This document shows, piece after piece, positions 59,401 through 64,000 of a DNA stretch of 64,000 nucleotides. This DNA comes from Siphonodentalium dalli (Eukaryota > Mollusca > Scaphopoda > Gadilida > Siphonodentaliidae). The DNA is taken from assembly GCA_032622095.1 (NCBI GenBank), contig CP136063.1:180959956-181023955 (forward strand), in the 5' to 3' direction. Position 1 is the stretch's first letter. Each line of letters opens with the position of its first letter. Under the pieces are notes generated by a model, which worked only from the letters and a program-made list of their open reading frames with translations, was not told where the DNA came from and searched no databases. A program made the translations under genes and the position numbers.

Positions 59401-61881
59401 TTTATTGCCATACATTCTGTATTCAACATTTCAGCAGTTGTGTGTTGATATCTGTGTCCACTGCCAGAATGTACACAGTGTACCACTAACATAACACATG
59501 ATTGTACTAACTTTCTGATAATAGCCATCCATATGGTCATGGCTATTTTAGTAAAAGTAATAAAAAAGTAATAAAAATGTAATCATGATAACAGGTACAT
59601 TTGAAAGTAATCGATTATGATTACTTGTAATCAAACATGATTACTGATTACAGGCGATTAATCAAAATTTTGTAATCGATTACTTTGATTACGATTACTG
59701 ATTACGATTACCCCAACCCTGCAATGTATACTTTATAACAGATGAGAGAATCAATTTTGTAAAGAATGGGTTAATTTCTCGCTCTGTGTCTATATCGAGA
59801 CTGCTATATTATTGGCTGCAATTATTTATCTGTTTGCACACGTAAGATATATTATTGTTTTACAGTGCACTCTTCATTATGGTTTGGACACTCGAGACAT
59901 AACATTACATACTAGTTCAGAGCGAAAGGTTTCAATGAATGCAGACATGAGAATGAGGCTTCATCTTAGCACACTGAACAAAATAGGTGAGCTTTAACAA
60001 ATAGAGTGTGTCTAGATCAGAATATCAGAAATTTCCAAAGATAATCATTTTTTTTTTCATTCTCATACTTTTGCAATACCTTGGTAAGTATAAAGCTAAA
60101 CCTAAAATTAAATACTGACACCCAAAACCAGGAATATTGTAAATCAAGTAGTTTGCTAATTAAGGAATGATCACCGAGTATGAAGTGAATATTGCATGCA
60201 GCGCACATATGTCTATATCTTCCCAATCAGACCATGATAAAACAGTGCAATACCTTGGTAAGTTTAACCCTTCCATGACTGAAGCTTCCTGAAATTTTGC
60301 GAAAACCCTGTGCCAATGCATTTTCTTATGTATGCAAGTCTCGCATTTATAAGAGAATACCTTGGCCTAACAATATTTACATTGACCTTGTAAGCCAGTG
60401 CATTCTCTCACATCAAGAGACTCACATATATAAGAGAATGCACTGGCACAGGATCTTTAATGCACTAACAGTCTAGCACAGCTCCTCAGAGTTAGTTGCT
60501 GACAGACATTCTCTTGATAACTTGTTATAGCCAGAATTTGGCAGAAACCAAGTTTATTGTCCAGTAATATCTCTAAAATCTAAGATGTATTTACGCCCTT
60601 TGTTCCCCCTCATTAGTAAACTTAGATCCCAGCCCCCGGAAAGTGCGACCTATTCCACCAATGGTATGGTTAAGCAACATTATTGATGCTTCCCCAAAAC
60701 AAGCGCTACGCCTTTTTTCAGTTATCAATAACCAGTGACCCTCATTACTTTATTAGGGAGCTTGGATCCCAACCCCCAGAGAGTGCGACCCAATCCACTA
60801 AAGTTATGGATTACCCTTTCAAGACGGGAGCCTCGCATATATAAGAGAATGCACTGGCTTACAAAGTCAAGGTAAATGCATTCTCTTATAAATGCGAGGC
60901 TCCCAATGGGAGACTCACTTATACAGTAATGCCCTGAATAATCGACTCCTTAACCACACATAATTATGGGTAATTTTTCAGGAAACAGTCGGAAATATGG
61001 CTTGTTGCCATTCATCGGAAAGCTCTCGGTGAGTCAAGCATGTGGTTGTGAGTTCATGCTTGGCTGACTGATTGAATTATATATTATTCCAGTTGACTGA
61101 ATCCTAATGTTGATCGGCTGTTCGTGTCTGGAATTGTTTTTACTTATACTTTATTATATTTCGATCTTCGGTAGTGATCGATGATTTCATATTCTAGATT
61201 TCACACAATCTGAAACTGTTTTCCATCTGTATTTGCTGAATATATATACAAGATATTAATTAATGGAGAATGATCAAACAACACCAAGCATTTACCTTTT
61301 GGATATTCAAACATTTTCGAACCAACATTTTCGAAATTAATTGAATCGAATATTGGGACAGAATCGAACATCGAATATTCACAGGAGCCTATTAAAGCTA
61401 TATGTTTACAACAATTTACAATGTATATTGTCTACAGTTTTTATATGCCCGTTTTAAAATACGGGACATATTATTTTATTGGTCCGGACTGTCCATCTGT
61501 CCGTCCTTTTGCTTTTTAGTTTCTGGATGATAATTTTAGTAAAGTCTGAACTGAATGGAATGAAATTTGGTATGTGAGTTTACTATCCCAAAATACAGGT
61601 CAAGTTCGAATTTGGATTCCACCTGTCAATTTTCACCAGAGTCATGCCCCTTTGTTGGAATTACCACAGGTGTTTTGCTCCGCCCTAGCAATGCTCTTAT
61701 TTCTTGGTATATTACTTTATATTTTTTTTACATATTTTTCTTTTGTTTCATTACAGGACTCTCTGATTACTCTAAAGAAATTATCTCCACCAGACTACTA
61801 AACTTGGAATTGCATGATATTTATAGGGTTGATTTAATTTTTCAAGGATCACAATTGATGTATGAAGACACTGAAGCTCAG
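35061..61881 (+). CDS. Unrecognised multi-exon gene, 3' end beyond window
   Basis: Nine exons (35061 or 35101-35405, 37052-37106, 42627-42761, 44137-44261, 45132-45200, 53471-53608, 58038-58268, 59866-59986, 61757-61881) have AG/GT borders and agree in phase throughout, giving 448 residues with no stop. I do not recognise the protein. It looks soluble and mostly helical: charged N-terminal helix (FRQQMDEEEIQRHTLKERG), leucine-rich segments (LGLAFPIFIFEVLGM; PVEIESLVMHLLSISYN), then a mixed region (GWHPVDAQYCMEEFG; MNADMRMRLHLSTLNKIG; LNLELHDIYRVDLIFQ) that may be beta-rich. No transmembrane or catalytic motif is evident. The start at 35061 is tentative. The gene hosts an antisense channel gene in its 45201-53470 intron. 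It runs in the same direction as HEATR1, about 6.8 kb downstream. No stop codon was found, so it should continue to the right. Confidence 0.75.
35430..35730. mobile_element. Family A hAT MITE with exact 8-bp duplication
   Basis: CAAGCCATGAAATAGAG to CTATTTTAAGGCTTG, flanked on both sides by TTAATTTT (35422-35429, 35731-35738). The exact 8-bp duplication assigns family A to the hAT superfamily. The centre has the 'ctcccatagcagttgaggcc' spacer of the long form, shortened. Confidence 0.82.
36352..36586. mobile_element. Family B piggyBac-like MITE
   Basis: TTAA on both sides (36348-36351, 36587-36590), start CCCTTCCATGACTGAAGC, end ATCATTAAAGGG. Body carries the family B 'tatatatgcaagactcc' hairpins. 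Confidence 0.75.
36690..36997. mobile_element. Short relative of the tandem-core element
   Basis: Contains a single diverged core ('catggccatcttggatttt', 'tctttgcatgactaaatcct') and the shared 3' tail 'gctacagtgtcattgacac' + 'tttcat'. It has the same tail as 41525-41567 and 43297-43327. Confidence 0.6.
37052..37106 (+). CDS. Unknown gene, small exon
   Basis: Acceptor CTGAATTTCAG, donor GTTG|GTGAGT. Fifty-five bases reading TGFIKENLLWNFIEIDNV with one base left over, which completes the glycine codon that opens the next exon. Confidence 0.72.
37536..41567. repeat. Mobile-satellite-like element with about 24 tandem 161-bp units
   Basis: Left flank 'agctcaacttacttgtaagt' (hairpin), then a (gtgtgtccgt)n microsatellite at about 37590-37640. 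Then about 24 units of 151-164 bp from about 37650 to 41470, and a right flank 'aagttgagctacagtgtcat' + 'tgacactttcatt' with a perfect small palindrome. Each unit holds 'ggcgcgggctacaggt', 'atgaaatttgtcatg', 'gacatgtagatgggaacgag', 'aacatggccgc' and 'agccatcttgga'. Two unit types alternate (tactctttgcatgactaaat versus tttcaagattcaatcc), giving about 482-bp trimers and 322-bp dimers, and an about 803-bp superunit. Repeated 73-residue minus-strand frames here are artefacts of the array. Confidence 0.88.
41568..42626. other. Intron, fragment of family B only
   Basis: 42165-42240 holds a family B end ('gtaccagtgcattctctta'). Otherwise AT-rich with no recognisable feature. Confidence 0.45.
42627..42761 (+). 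CDS. Unknown gene, exon 3
   Basis: Acceptor TTCCTCCCACAG, donor TTCAG|GTATAT. Reads (G)QEDMMLDDELMISEGVVLE then CSYSQLLAGYSDHITSLSI. Phase 1 in and out. Separated from the previous exon by the 161-bp tandem array. Confidence 0.78.
42920..43327. mobile_element. Relative of the tandem-core element, few cores
   Basis: 'ctgccctctaaaaattgggggtat' left part, diverged cores ('gcctcctgcagccatcttta', 'gacagtcatcttgaatttta', 'tctttgcttgactaaatcc') and the shared tail 'aagttgagctacagtgtcat'. Confidence 0.6.
43640..43859. mobile_element. Family C MITE abutting family B
   Basis: CCCTTCCTGTACCAAAATAC at left, 'ccatttagtatacaaacag' at right, ending at the TTAA (43860-43863) from which a family B element starts. 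Confidence 0.72.
43864..44104. mobile_element. Family B MITE, shares TTAA with family C neighbour
   Basis: TTAA|CCCTTTCATGACTGC ... CCTGTCATGAAAGGG|TTAA (43860-43863, 44105-44108). The most regular B copy here: inverted blocks 'gcgagtctcccatggg' / 'cctatgggagactcgc' and two 'tatatgcgag' hairpins. Confidence 0.82.
44137..44261 (+). CDS. Unknown gene, exon 4
   Basis: Acceptor TTTGTACAG, donor ATAAG|GTAGGT. Reads DVLNLCSHRALQLELRNSF then YADDVEKFLDIVGSLYTDHK. The acceptor lies 28 bp after the TTAA that ends a family B MITE. Confidence 0.78.
44400..45131. other. Intron, no assigned feature
   Basis: Contains a GC-richer patch 'attggtcggcgcccacgtga' near 44641-44660 that looks like part of another dispersed element, but no partner copy is present. 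Confidence 0.4.
45132..45200 (+). CDS. Unknown gene, exon 5
   Basis: Acceptor TATTCTGCCCAG, donor GCTG|GTATAA. Sixty-nine bases, phase 0 to 0: MEAITKKFLNSPDEVRHISQ then HQL. Short and with a less typical donor, so less sure than its neighbours. Confidence 0.65.
45238..48800. other. Intron, mostly unassigned
   Basis: 45250-45330 ('ttcaaattcaaattagttta', 'aacaatacatatagaagaaac') resembles the A-rich 3' tail of a LINE in reverse. 45500-45545 has a 13-bp tandem repeat (cttaaactaattc)n. 47015-47085 and 47238-47295 are inverse to each other around 'accagcagttagggtacc'. No gene recognised. Confidence 0.45.
48817..49014. mobile_element. Family A copy with 14-bp flanking direct repeat
   Basis: Begins CAAGCCTTGAAATAGTGTGT and ends GACAGACACAC, lacking the last 14 bases of the usual right tip. 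CTTATTCCCACTAA lies exactly on both sides (48803-48816, 49015-49028). Confidence 0.75.
49170..49578. mobile_element. Family A MITE, long form, left tip lost
   Basis: 'atctgtcatttgcagaatgt' to 'cattctgcaaatgacagaca' with the central spacer ('cccttctgggaagtttcta', 'gtgactaatgggtgaaaatc'). Part of the left arm is duplicated ('accaaattcaccttctggcg' twice). Confidence 0.65.
49629..49830. mobile_element. Family D MITE, full palindrome
   Basis: TA|CAGTAATGCCCTAATTAATC ... GCATTACTG|CA. Arms nearly perfect inverses around about 49730. The right flank TA has become CA. Confidence 0.8.
50103..50544. mobile_element. Family A MITE, long form, with 8-bp duplication
   Basis: Starts CAAGCCTGCAAATAGTG and ends CACTATTTGCAGGCTAG. 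Flanks CATATATC (50095-50102) and CATAAATC (50545-50552) match 7 of 8. Spacer as in the other long copies but inverted. Confidence 0.78.
50572..51762 (-). CDS. Cys-loop ligand-gated ion channel subunit, intronless
   Basis: A pentameric ligand-gated channel subunit of the nicotinic acetylcholine receptor type, in the plasma membrane. Features along the 396 residues: hydrophobic signal (about 8-27), extracellular domain with WTPSMSM (loop A region), Cys-loop Cys154-Cys168 with 13 residues between and the canonical FPYD, and GIWNLVD (loop B region). Then come M1 (about 228-248), M2 beginning GERVSFAITSWLAF (257-277), M3 (287-313), a short cytoplasmic loop with cysteines, M4 (367-386) and a short tail. 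Family members are usually 400-550 residues, so it is near complete, with a short M3-M4 loop. No adjacent cysteine pair in the loop C region, so it is not a classical alpha subunit. M2 lacks the preceding Glu of cation-channel subunits in an obvious form (PAGSGERVS has Glu after Ser-Gly). One exon, antisense inside an intron of the unknown gene. The start could be M1 or M5. Confidence 0.9.
   Translation of the reverse strand: MCREMELYLFRIFPLICLTIYLTIVYAKDQKKLYKELFSGYSTSLRPVKNYRRKTGITLGQKISSVVEVDDVRQSVTTNIEIEIQWIDEHLKWNASDYDGQSAIVVKASEIWTPSMSMREQREYSPHVFVSDPARIFDNGTVFLYYMEVFKTSCAIDISDFPYDEHICNISPFVVMQRPDEVLITNFTTNVNRITGNSGIWNLVDTSDYRRQDGSPAVTIKINRNSEFLSVSIIAPIILLNILNIIVFKIPAGSGERVSFAITSWLAFAVYMSFISGMLPFGGSKVCNLALYLLTMQAGSSVFVILAMATVFINNMDGEAPKCVTKFIRWAHCNCRFAHVVNEEKETNEESSPEFAGGVTWRDLAKTLDTIFLLSTIIFTIIVNLSANPLFTQRLY
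52035..52290. mobile_element. Family A MITE, short palindromic form, well preserved
   Basis: CAAGCCTTGAAATAGCGTGT to CTATTTCAAGGCTTG with nearly perfect symmetry around 'ctgaggtgtaagcag'. Flanks AATGGGAT and AATGAGAT match 7 of 8. It lies about 270 bp upstream (in transcription sense) of the channel gene start. Confidence 0.85.
52436..53345. repeat. Minisatellite, about 75-100-bp units
   Basis: Around a dozen imperfect units of 'cttctgtaccactctgtcct' + 'gcgagtttctactgggatg' + 'tagatatat..agaaataataa' + 'taacttctataag'. The central units are most alike and the edges more diverged. It ends about 125 bp before exon 6 of the unknown gene. Open frames in it have no meaning. Confidence 0.85.
53471..53608 (+). 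CDS. Unknown gene, exon 6
   Basis: Acceptor TATATTCCAG, donor ATCAG|GTATGG. Forty-six codons: VLFSAVWLTHLPQIRKELL, then PVEIESLVMHLLSISYNIYL and TERCTDQ. It follows the minisatellite at 52436-53345. Confidence 0.8.
53669..53868. mobile_element. Family B MITE abutting family C
   Basis: TTAA (53665-53668), start CCCTTTCATGATGGGGGC, end CCAGTCATAAAAGGG, then TTAA (53869-53872) shared with the next element. Confidence 0.78.
53873..54142. mobile_element. Family C MITE, complete, shares TTAA with family B
   Basis: CCCTTCTATACTAAATAG to CATTTAGTATAGAAAGG, flanked by the TTAA at 53869-53872 and 54143-54146. Internal inverse 'gttcaacaaacgacc / cgtttgttgaac'. Confidence 0.82.
54348..54495. mobile_element. 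Family B MITE, shortened
   Basis: TTAA|CCCTTTCATGACTGGAGC at left; one internal hairpin only ('gcgagtctcccatagggaga'); right end 'aatgctgcaccagcac' with a degraded tip before TTAA (54496-54499). Confidence 0.68.
54543..55344. mobile_element. hAT-like element, second copy of the 30377 family
   Basis: Starts CAGCGTTTGCGCTGG and ends CAACACAAACACTG. Flanks GTACTGAG and GTTCTGAG match 7 of 8. Internal 'gaaactaacattctatata' and 'cttaaccaagtgcgataac' match 30377-31886. Non-coding. Confidence 0.72.
55530..55795. mobile_element. Family A MITE, right part
   Basis: Carries the central spacer ('ccatctgggaagtttctata', 'ggtctcccatagcagttgag') and the right arm to 'acactattttaagacttc'. The left arm is missing. 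Confidence 0.65.
55830..56802 (-). mobile_element. LINE 3' fragment (non-LTR retrotransposon)
   Basis: The open stretch 56302-56802 (minus, 166 residues) reads NTFLPSATRAWNSLLNSIK, YRIRLGCSNLNRDLV, and CQCGSF then HFFFQCPFY. This is the C-terminal tail of LINE ORF2 with the Cys/His knuckle (C-x-C...H-x4-C), as in many invertebrate non-LTR elements. The catalytic RT is not present. The sequence 55830-56301 is its 3' UTR, with a (ga)n run at 56090-56145 read on the + strand. A 5'-truncated copy. Confidence 0.75.
56302..56802 (-). pseudogene. LINE ORF2 C-terminal remnant
   Basis: See the LINE fragment entry: only the region after the reverse transcriptase survives. It includes a zinc-knuckle-like C-x-C-x11-H-x4-C block. 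It ends at a stop just below 56302 on the minus strand. It cannot act alone. Confidence 0.72.
56803..58037. other. Intron, nothing recognised
   Basis: Very AT-rich. No repeat partner, RNA gene or splice-bounded exon seen. Confidence 0.5.
58038..58268 (+). CDS. Unknown gene, exon 7
   Basis: Acceptor TTTATGTCACAG, donor CAAAG|GTGAGG. Seventy-seven codons: ETLGLAFPIFIFEVLGMKD, KKKFLDICGDAGLVCST, EVIKGWHPVDAQYCMEEFGD. The longest and best supported exon of the gene. Confidence 0.82.
58767..58985. mobile_element. Family C MITE, right tip lost
   Basis: TTAA (58763-58766) then CCCTTACTTTACTAAATGG, 'attctcccactcagttaag' and the inverse pair 'gataataaattcaat / gaacttattatc'. It stops at 'catttcctctgatg'. 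Confidence 0.65.
59200..59375. mobile_element. Family C MITE fragment
   Basis: Has 'cccttaactaaaatagtcat', 'attatctgaacatttctcac' and 'gatgaataatagaccactcc', one arm of the family. Confidence 0.5.
59550..59726. repeat. GATTAC-rich dispersed repeat
   Basis: Dense 'gtaatcgattac / gattacgattac' words ending 'ttaccccaaccctg'. Looks like the end of a widespread animal DNA element. No left boundary could be set. Confidence 0.5.
59866..59986 (+). CDS. Unknown gene, exon 8
   Basis: Acceptor TTGTTTTACAG, donor AATAG|GTGAGC. Reads CTLHYGLDTRDITLHTSSER then KVSMNADMRMRLHLSTLNKI, ending one base into a glycine codon. Confidence 0.8.
60268..60488. mobile_element. Family B MITE, diverged
   Basis: TTAA (60264-60267) then CCCTTCCATGACTGAAGC and the family body to 'ggatctttaatgcac'. 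The right tip is degraded. Confidence 0.65.
60814..61028. mobile_element. Family B fragment broken by a family D half copy
   Basis: 60814-60921 is family B (CCCTTTCAAGACGGGAGC... 'atgggagactcac'), interrupted at TA (60922-60923) by 60924-61028, one arm of family D (CAGTAATGCCCTGAATAATC ... 'catcggaaagctctc'). Confidence 0.6.
61030..61400. repeat. Repeat shared with 6133-6770
   Basis: 'catgtggttgtgag', 'attattccagtt' and 'ttcgtgtctggaattgtt' match 6400-6520. The right side ends 'cgaatattcacaggagcc', inverse to 'ggtcctgtgaac' at about 6146. Confidence 0.5.
61447..61740. repeat. CCCGTTTT/ACGGGACATA-type repeat
   Basis: 'cccgttttaaaatacgggac', 'ctgtccatctgtccgtcc', 'tttctggatgataatttt', 'tcaagttcgaatttgg'. 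Same family as 283-610. Ends close to the acceptor of the exon at 61757. Confidence 0.6.
61757..61881 (+). CDS. Unknown gene, last exon in window
   Basis: Acceptor TTTCATTACAG, donor CTCAG|GTTTTT. Reads (G)LSDYSKEIISTRLLNLELHD then IYRVDLIFQGSQLMYEDTEAQ (last residue before the donor is Gln). A family C MITE starts about 29 bp after the donor. No further exon was found before 64000. Confidence 0.78.
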
Positions 61882-61910
61882 GTTTTTGGAAATTTTATTT
61901 TCTCATTTAA

Positions 61911-62196
61911 CCCGTTCTATACTGAATGGATTCTCCCATTCAGTTTTAAAAGTATACATTGGAGCGGTCTATATTATTCATTTGGAGGAGTGTTGAGGTA
62001 ACAAAAGTAGACAGCAGACTGAAACACAGATAATACAAGTGCAGAGGGATTCATAATTATTGGTGGGAAATGTTTAGATAACAAGTTCAACAAATGACTA
62101 TTGGTCAGATAATAACCTATATATGGTCGTTTGTTGAACTTATCTGAACAGTTCCTAAGGGAACTACTCATCAATGACTGTTTAGTATAGAAAGGG
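61911..62196. mobile_element. Family C MITE, complete
   Basis: TTAA (61907-61910) CCCGTTCTATACTGAATGG ... GTTTAGTATAGAAAGGG TTAA (62197-62200; the GGG end overlaps the tip). It has 'tataaaag'-type text and the 'gttcaacaaatgac' inverse pair. It begins about 29 bp after an exon donor. Confidence 0.78.
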
Positions 62197-62200
62197 TTAA

Positions 62201-63596
62201 AGTGAACATAGTGAATAATCTTACCCAAGTAGTTACTATCATAAATATTAAGTAGAAAACAGAGTTATATGCATGACTCATTGGTACAGCCATTGCCTTA
62301 TGGAGGGTGATGACACCCCCCGCCTTTTCAGACCCTGGATTCGGGGTCTGTTATGGTGTATTCCGGATGCCAGACCAGTGTACGCCGGTTGTCATTGGGC
62401 TCATATTTCAGATGCCGGATGCTCCATTCAATCCATTGATATTATTTCTTGACGCTAATCACCGAAAAACAACCAAGTTCCGTCTGCTGATTTATATTTC
62501 TTTACTCTAAGTTGTCGAACATAATATTCTCCACAATTTAGCTCCTTAAAAATGTTTGTTATATATCATACATGTACCTATAATAGTGCTAATTAATGTC
62601 AGTGTTCAAAGTTGGGAATTTGCTCTTTAGCGATATCCTGCAGCTACTTTCATGAACTGTAGTACATTTGGTAGTTTCCCCCACAATAGCTGGAGGGGTC
62701 AGGTTACTACATTTTCAGATTTTTGCAGCTTTCGACCAGGAACCAGTCTATTTAACAAGAGACATTGAGTGCGCGTAATTTAACAGACACAAGAGTCGCA
62801 AAATCAATGACAGACGACCAAGCCTTGAAATAGTGTGTCTGTCATTTGCAGAATGAGGTCCCCAGAGGGTGAATTTAGTGATGCTACCCCGCATAGCCCA
62901 ATTTGTCCAGGATTCAGAAATTCCCCAAAATGCAGTTGTAGCCTAATTAACATGTACGTATTATATTATGTAGACACTATATAGTTTATAGGTCTACCTG
63001 CATATGGCATCCTAAACATTCGTGTGTGAGATTCTATTATTATTAACTGACATTTGAGAATAAATATGAGCTCATTTTAACGCGCGTGGTTTTGTGACCC
63101 GGTGGTCAGTATTTTCATTTGCGATGACAAATTCTGTCAACACATCTCTATCTGTTTATGTCGCTGTTAGACAAAACATGTCATAAATTCTGATCTCCCT
63201 TAATAGTTTAGACAAGAATGGACATTTATGGAAGAATTATAACACCCTTTGCAAGAAATTTTACACATCATGGCCTTTGTCAGCTTTATGTATATCAGTT
63301 GGTTAAATTTTAGGTGGACATCATAAACATTAAATAGTAACAACTGTCTTGAATTTACATAAACGTTAGATTGTATGCCATGACGTATTATCTAGCGATG
63401 GCGAGAGTTGCTCTTTGTATTCATACCATTGAATGCAGATGACAGTATGATGAAAAGCAAATACATGTGCAGAAGGATTCATATTCATTGGAGGGAAATG
63501 TTCAGATAATAAGTTCAACAAACGTTGTTGAACTTATTATCTGAACATTTCCTAAAGGTCAATGAGTATTTAGTATAGAAACGGTTCACAGCTGCT
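62201..63596. other. Right-end intron or flank, fragments only
   Basis: 62821-62900 is a family A left arm (caagccttgaaatagtgtgt ...). 63465-63585 is a family C right arm ('gataataagttcaacaaacg' ... 'tttagtatagaaacgg'). The rest shows nothing I can assign, and no further exon of the unknown gene was found. Confidence 0.5.
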
Positions 63597-63849
63597 CAAG
63601 CCTTGAATATTGTGTCTGTCATTTGCAGAATGAGGTCCCCAGAGGGTGAATTTAGTGATGCTACCCCGCATAGCGGGCTAGCATCACCAAATTCACCCTC
63701 TGGGAACCTCATTCTGCTGAGGTGTAAGCAGAATGAGGTCCCCAGAGGGTGAATTTGGTGATGCTAGCCCGCTATGCAGGGTAGCATCACTAAAGTCACC
63801 CTCTGGGGACCTCATTCTGCAAATGACAGACACACTATTTCAAGGCTTT
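63597..63849. mobile_element. Family A MITE, short palindromic form
   Basis: CAAGCCTTGAATATTGTGTC to CACTATTTCAAGGCTT, symmetric over about 250 bp with centre 'ctgaggtgtaagcag'. Flanking 8-mers do not match. Confidence 0.8.
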
Positions 63850-64000
63850 CAGACAACAGCAAAATGGCATTTTTCATTCAATAAGCAGTTATATTAACTT
63901 TGAGATAAAATCATTTAATAAAATCTACTTTACATCCATGAACTAGAAATTTAGACAGTTGTTGTCGAATTTCGCATGATAGACTGGTCCTTGTCTTTGT

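Overview
This is an AT-rich animal nuclear DNA window. Protein-coding sequence occurs as short exons bounded by GT/AG splice sites and scattered through large, transposon-packed introns. The repeat vocabulary suggests a lophotrochozoan, most likely a mollusc: 'atgcccccg...gtccgtccg' repeats, 'cccgtttt..acgggacata' repeats, pearl-like tandem-core elements and DIRS retrotransposons. The species cannot be named from the window.

Region 1 (1-28.25 kb, + strand): the 3' part of HEATR1 (BAP28/Utp10 family, U3 snoRNP/ribosome biogenesis HEAT-repeat protein). Twelve exons join in one frame to 447 residues, with a stop at 28177-28179 and AATAAA at 28225-28230. The largest intron (7021-19515) holds a three-layer nest: a GCCCCC-type repeat split by a decayed DIRS element (7643-18599), itself split by a younger DIRS element (9123-14916). 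The younger element keeps open RT/RNase H/methyltransferase-like and tyrosine recombinase frames but has a broken gag.

Region 2 (28.25-35 kb): no supported host gene. It carries a hAT element with a zinc-finger exon remnant (28939-29884) and a second hAT-like element (30377-31886).

Region 3 (35.06 kb to beyond the right edge, + strand): a second gene of nine visible exons, all phase-compatible, giving 448 residues. I do not recognise the protein. Its introns hold a 4-kb mobile-satellite-like array of about 161-bp units with higher-order structure (37.5-41.6 kb) and an intronless Cys-loop ligand-gated channel subunit on the opposite strand (50572-51762). They also hold a 0.9-kb minisatellite and a LINE 3' fragment (minus strand, 56302-56802).

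Small TIR elements occur throughout. Two families (B and C) are flanked by TTAA and start CCCTTT, as piggyBac-like MITEs do; twice a B and a C copy abut and share one TTAA. Family A has 8-bp target duplications (hAT type) and a doubly palindromic body. Family D has TA flanks (pogo/Tc1-like). One PIF/Harbinger-like element with a TTA duplication sits inside a C copy. No tRNA, rRNA or CRISPR was seen. Several of these elements start within about 65 bp downstream of 5' splice sites.
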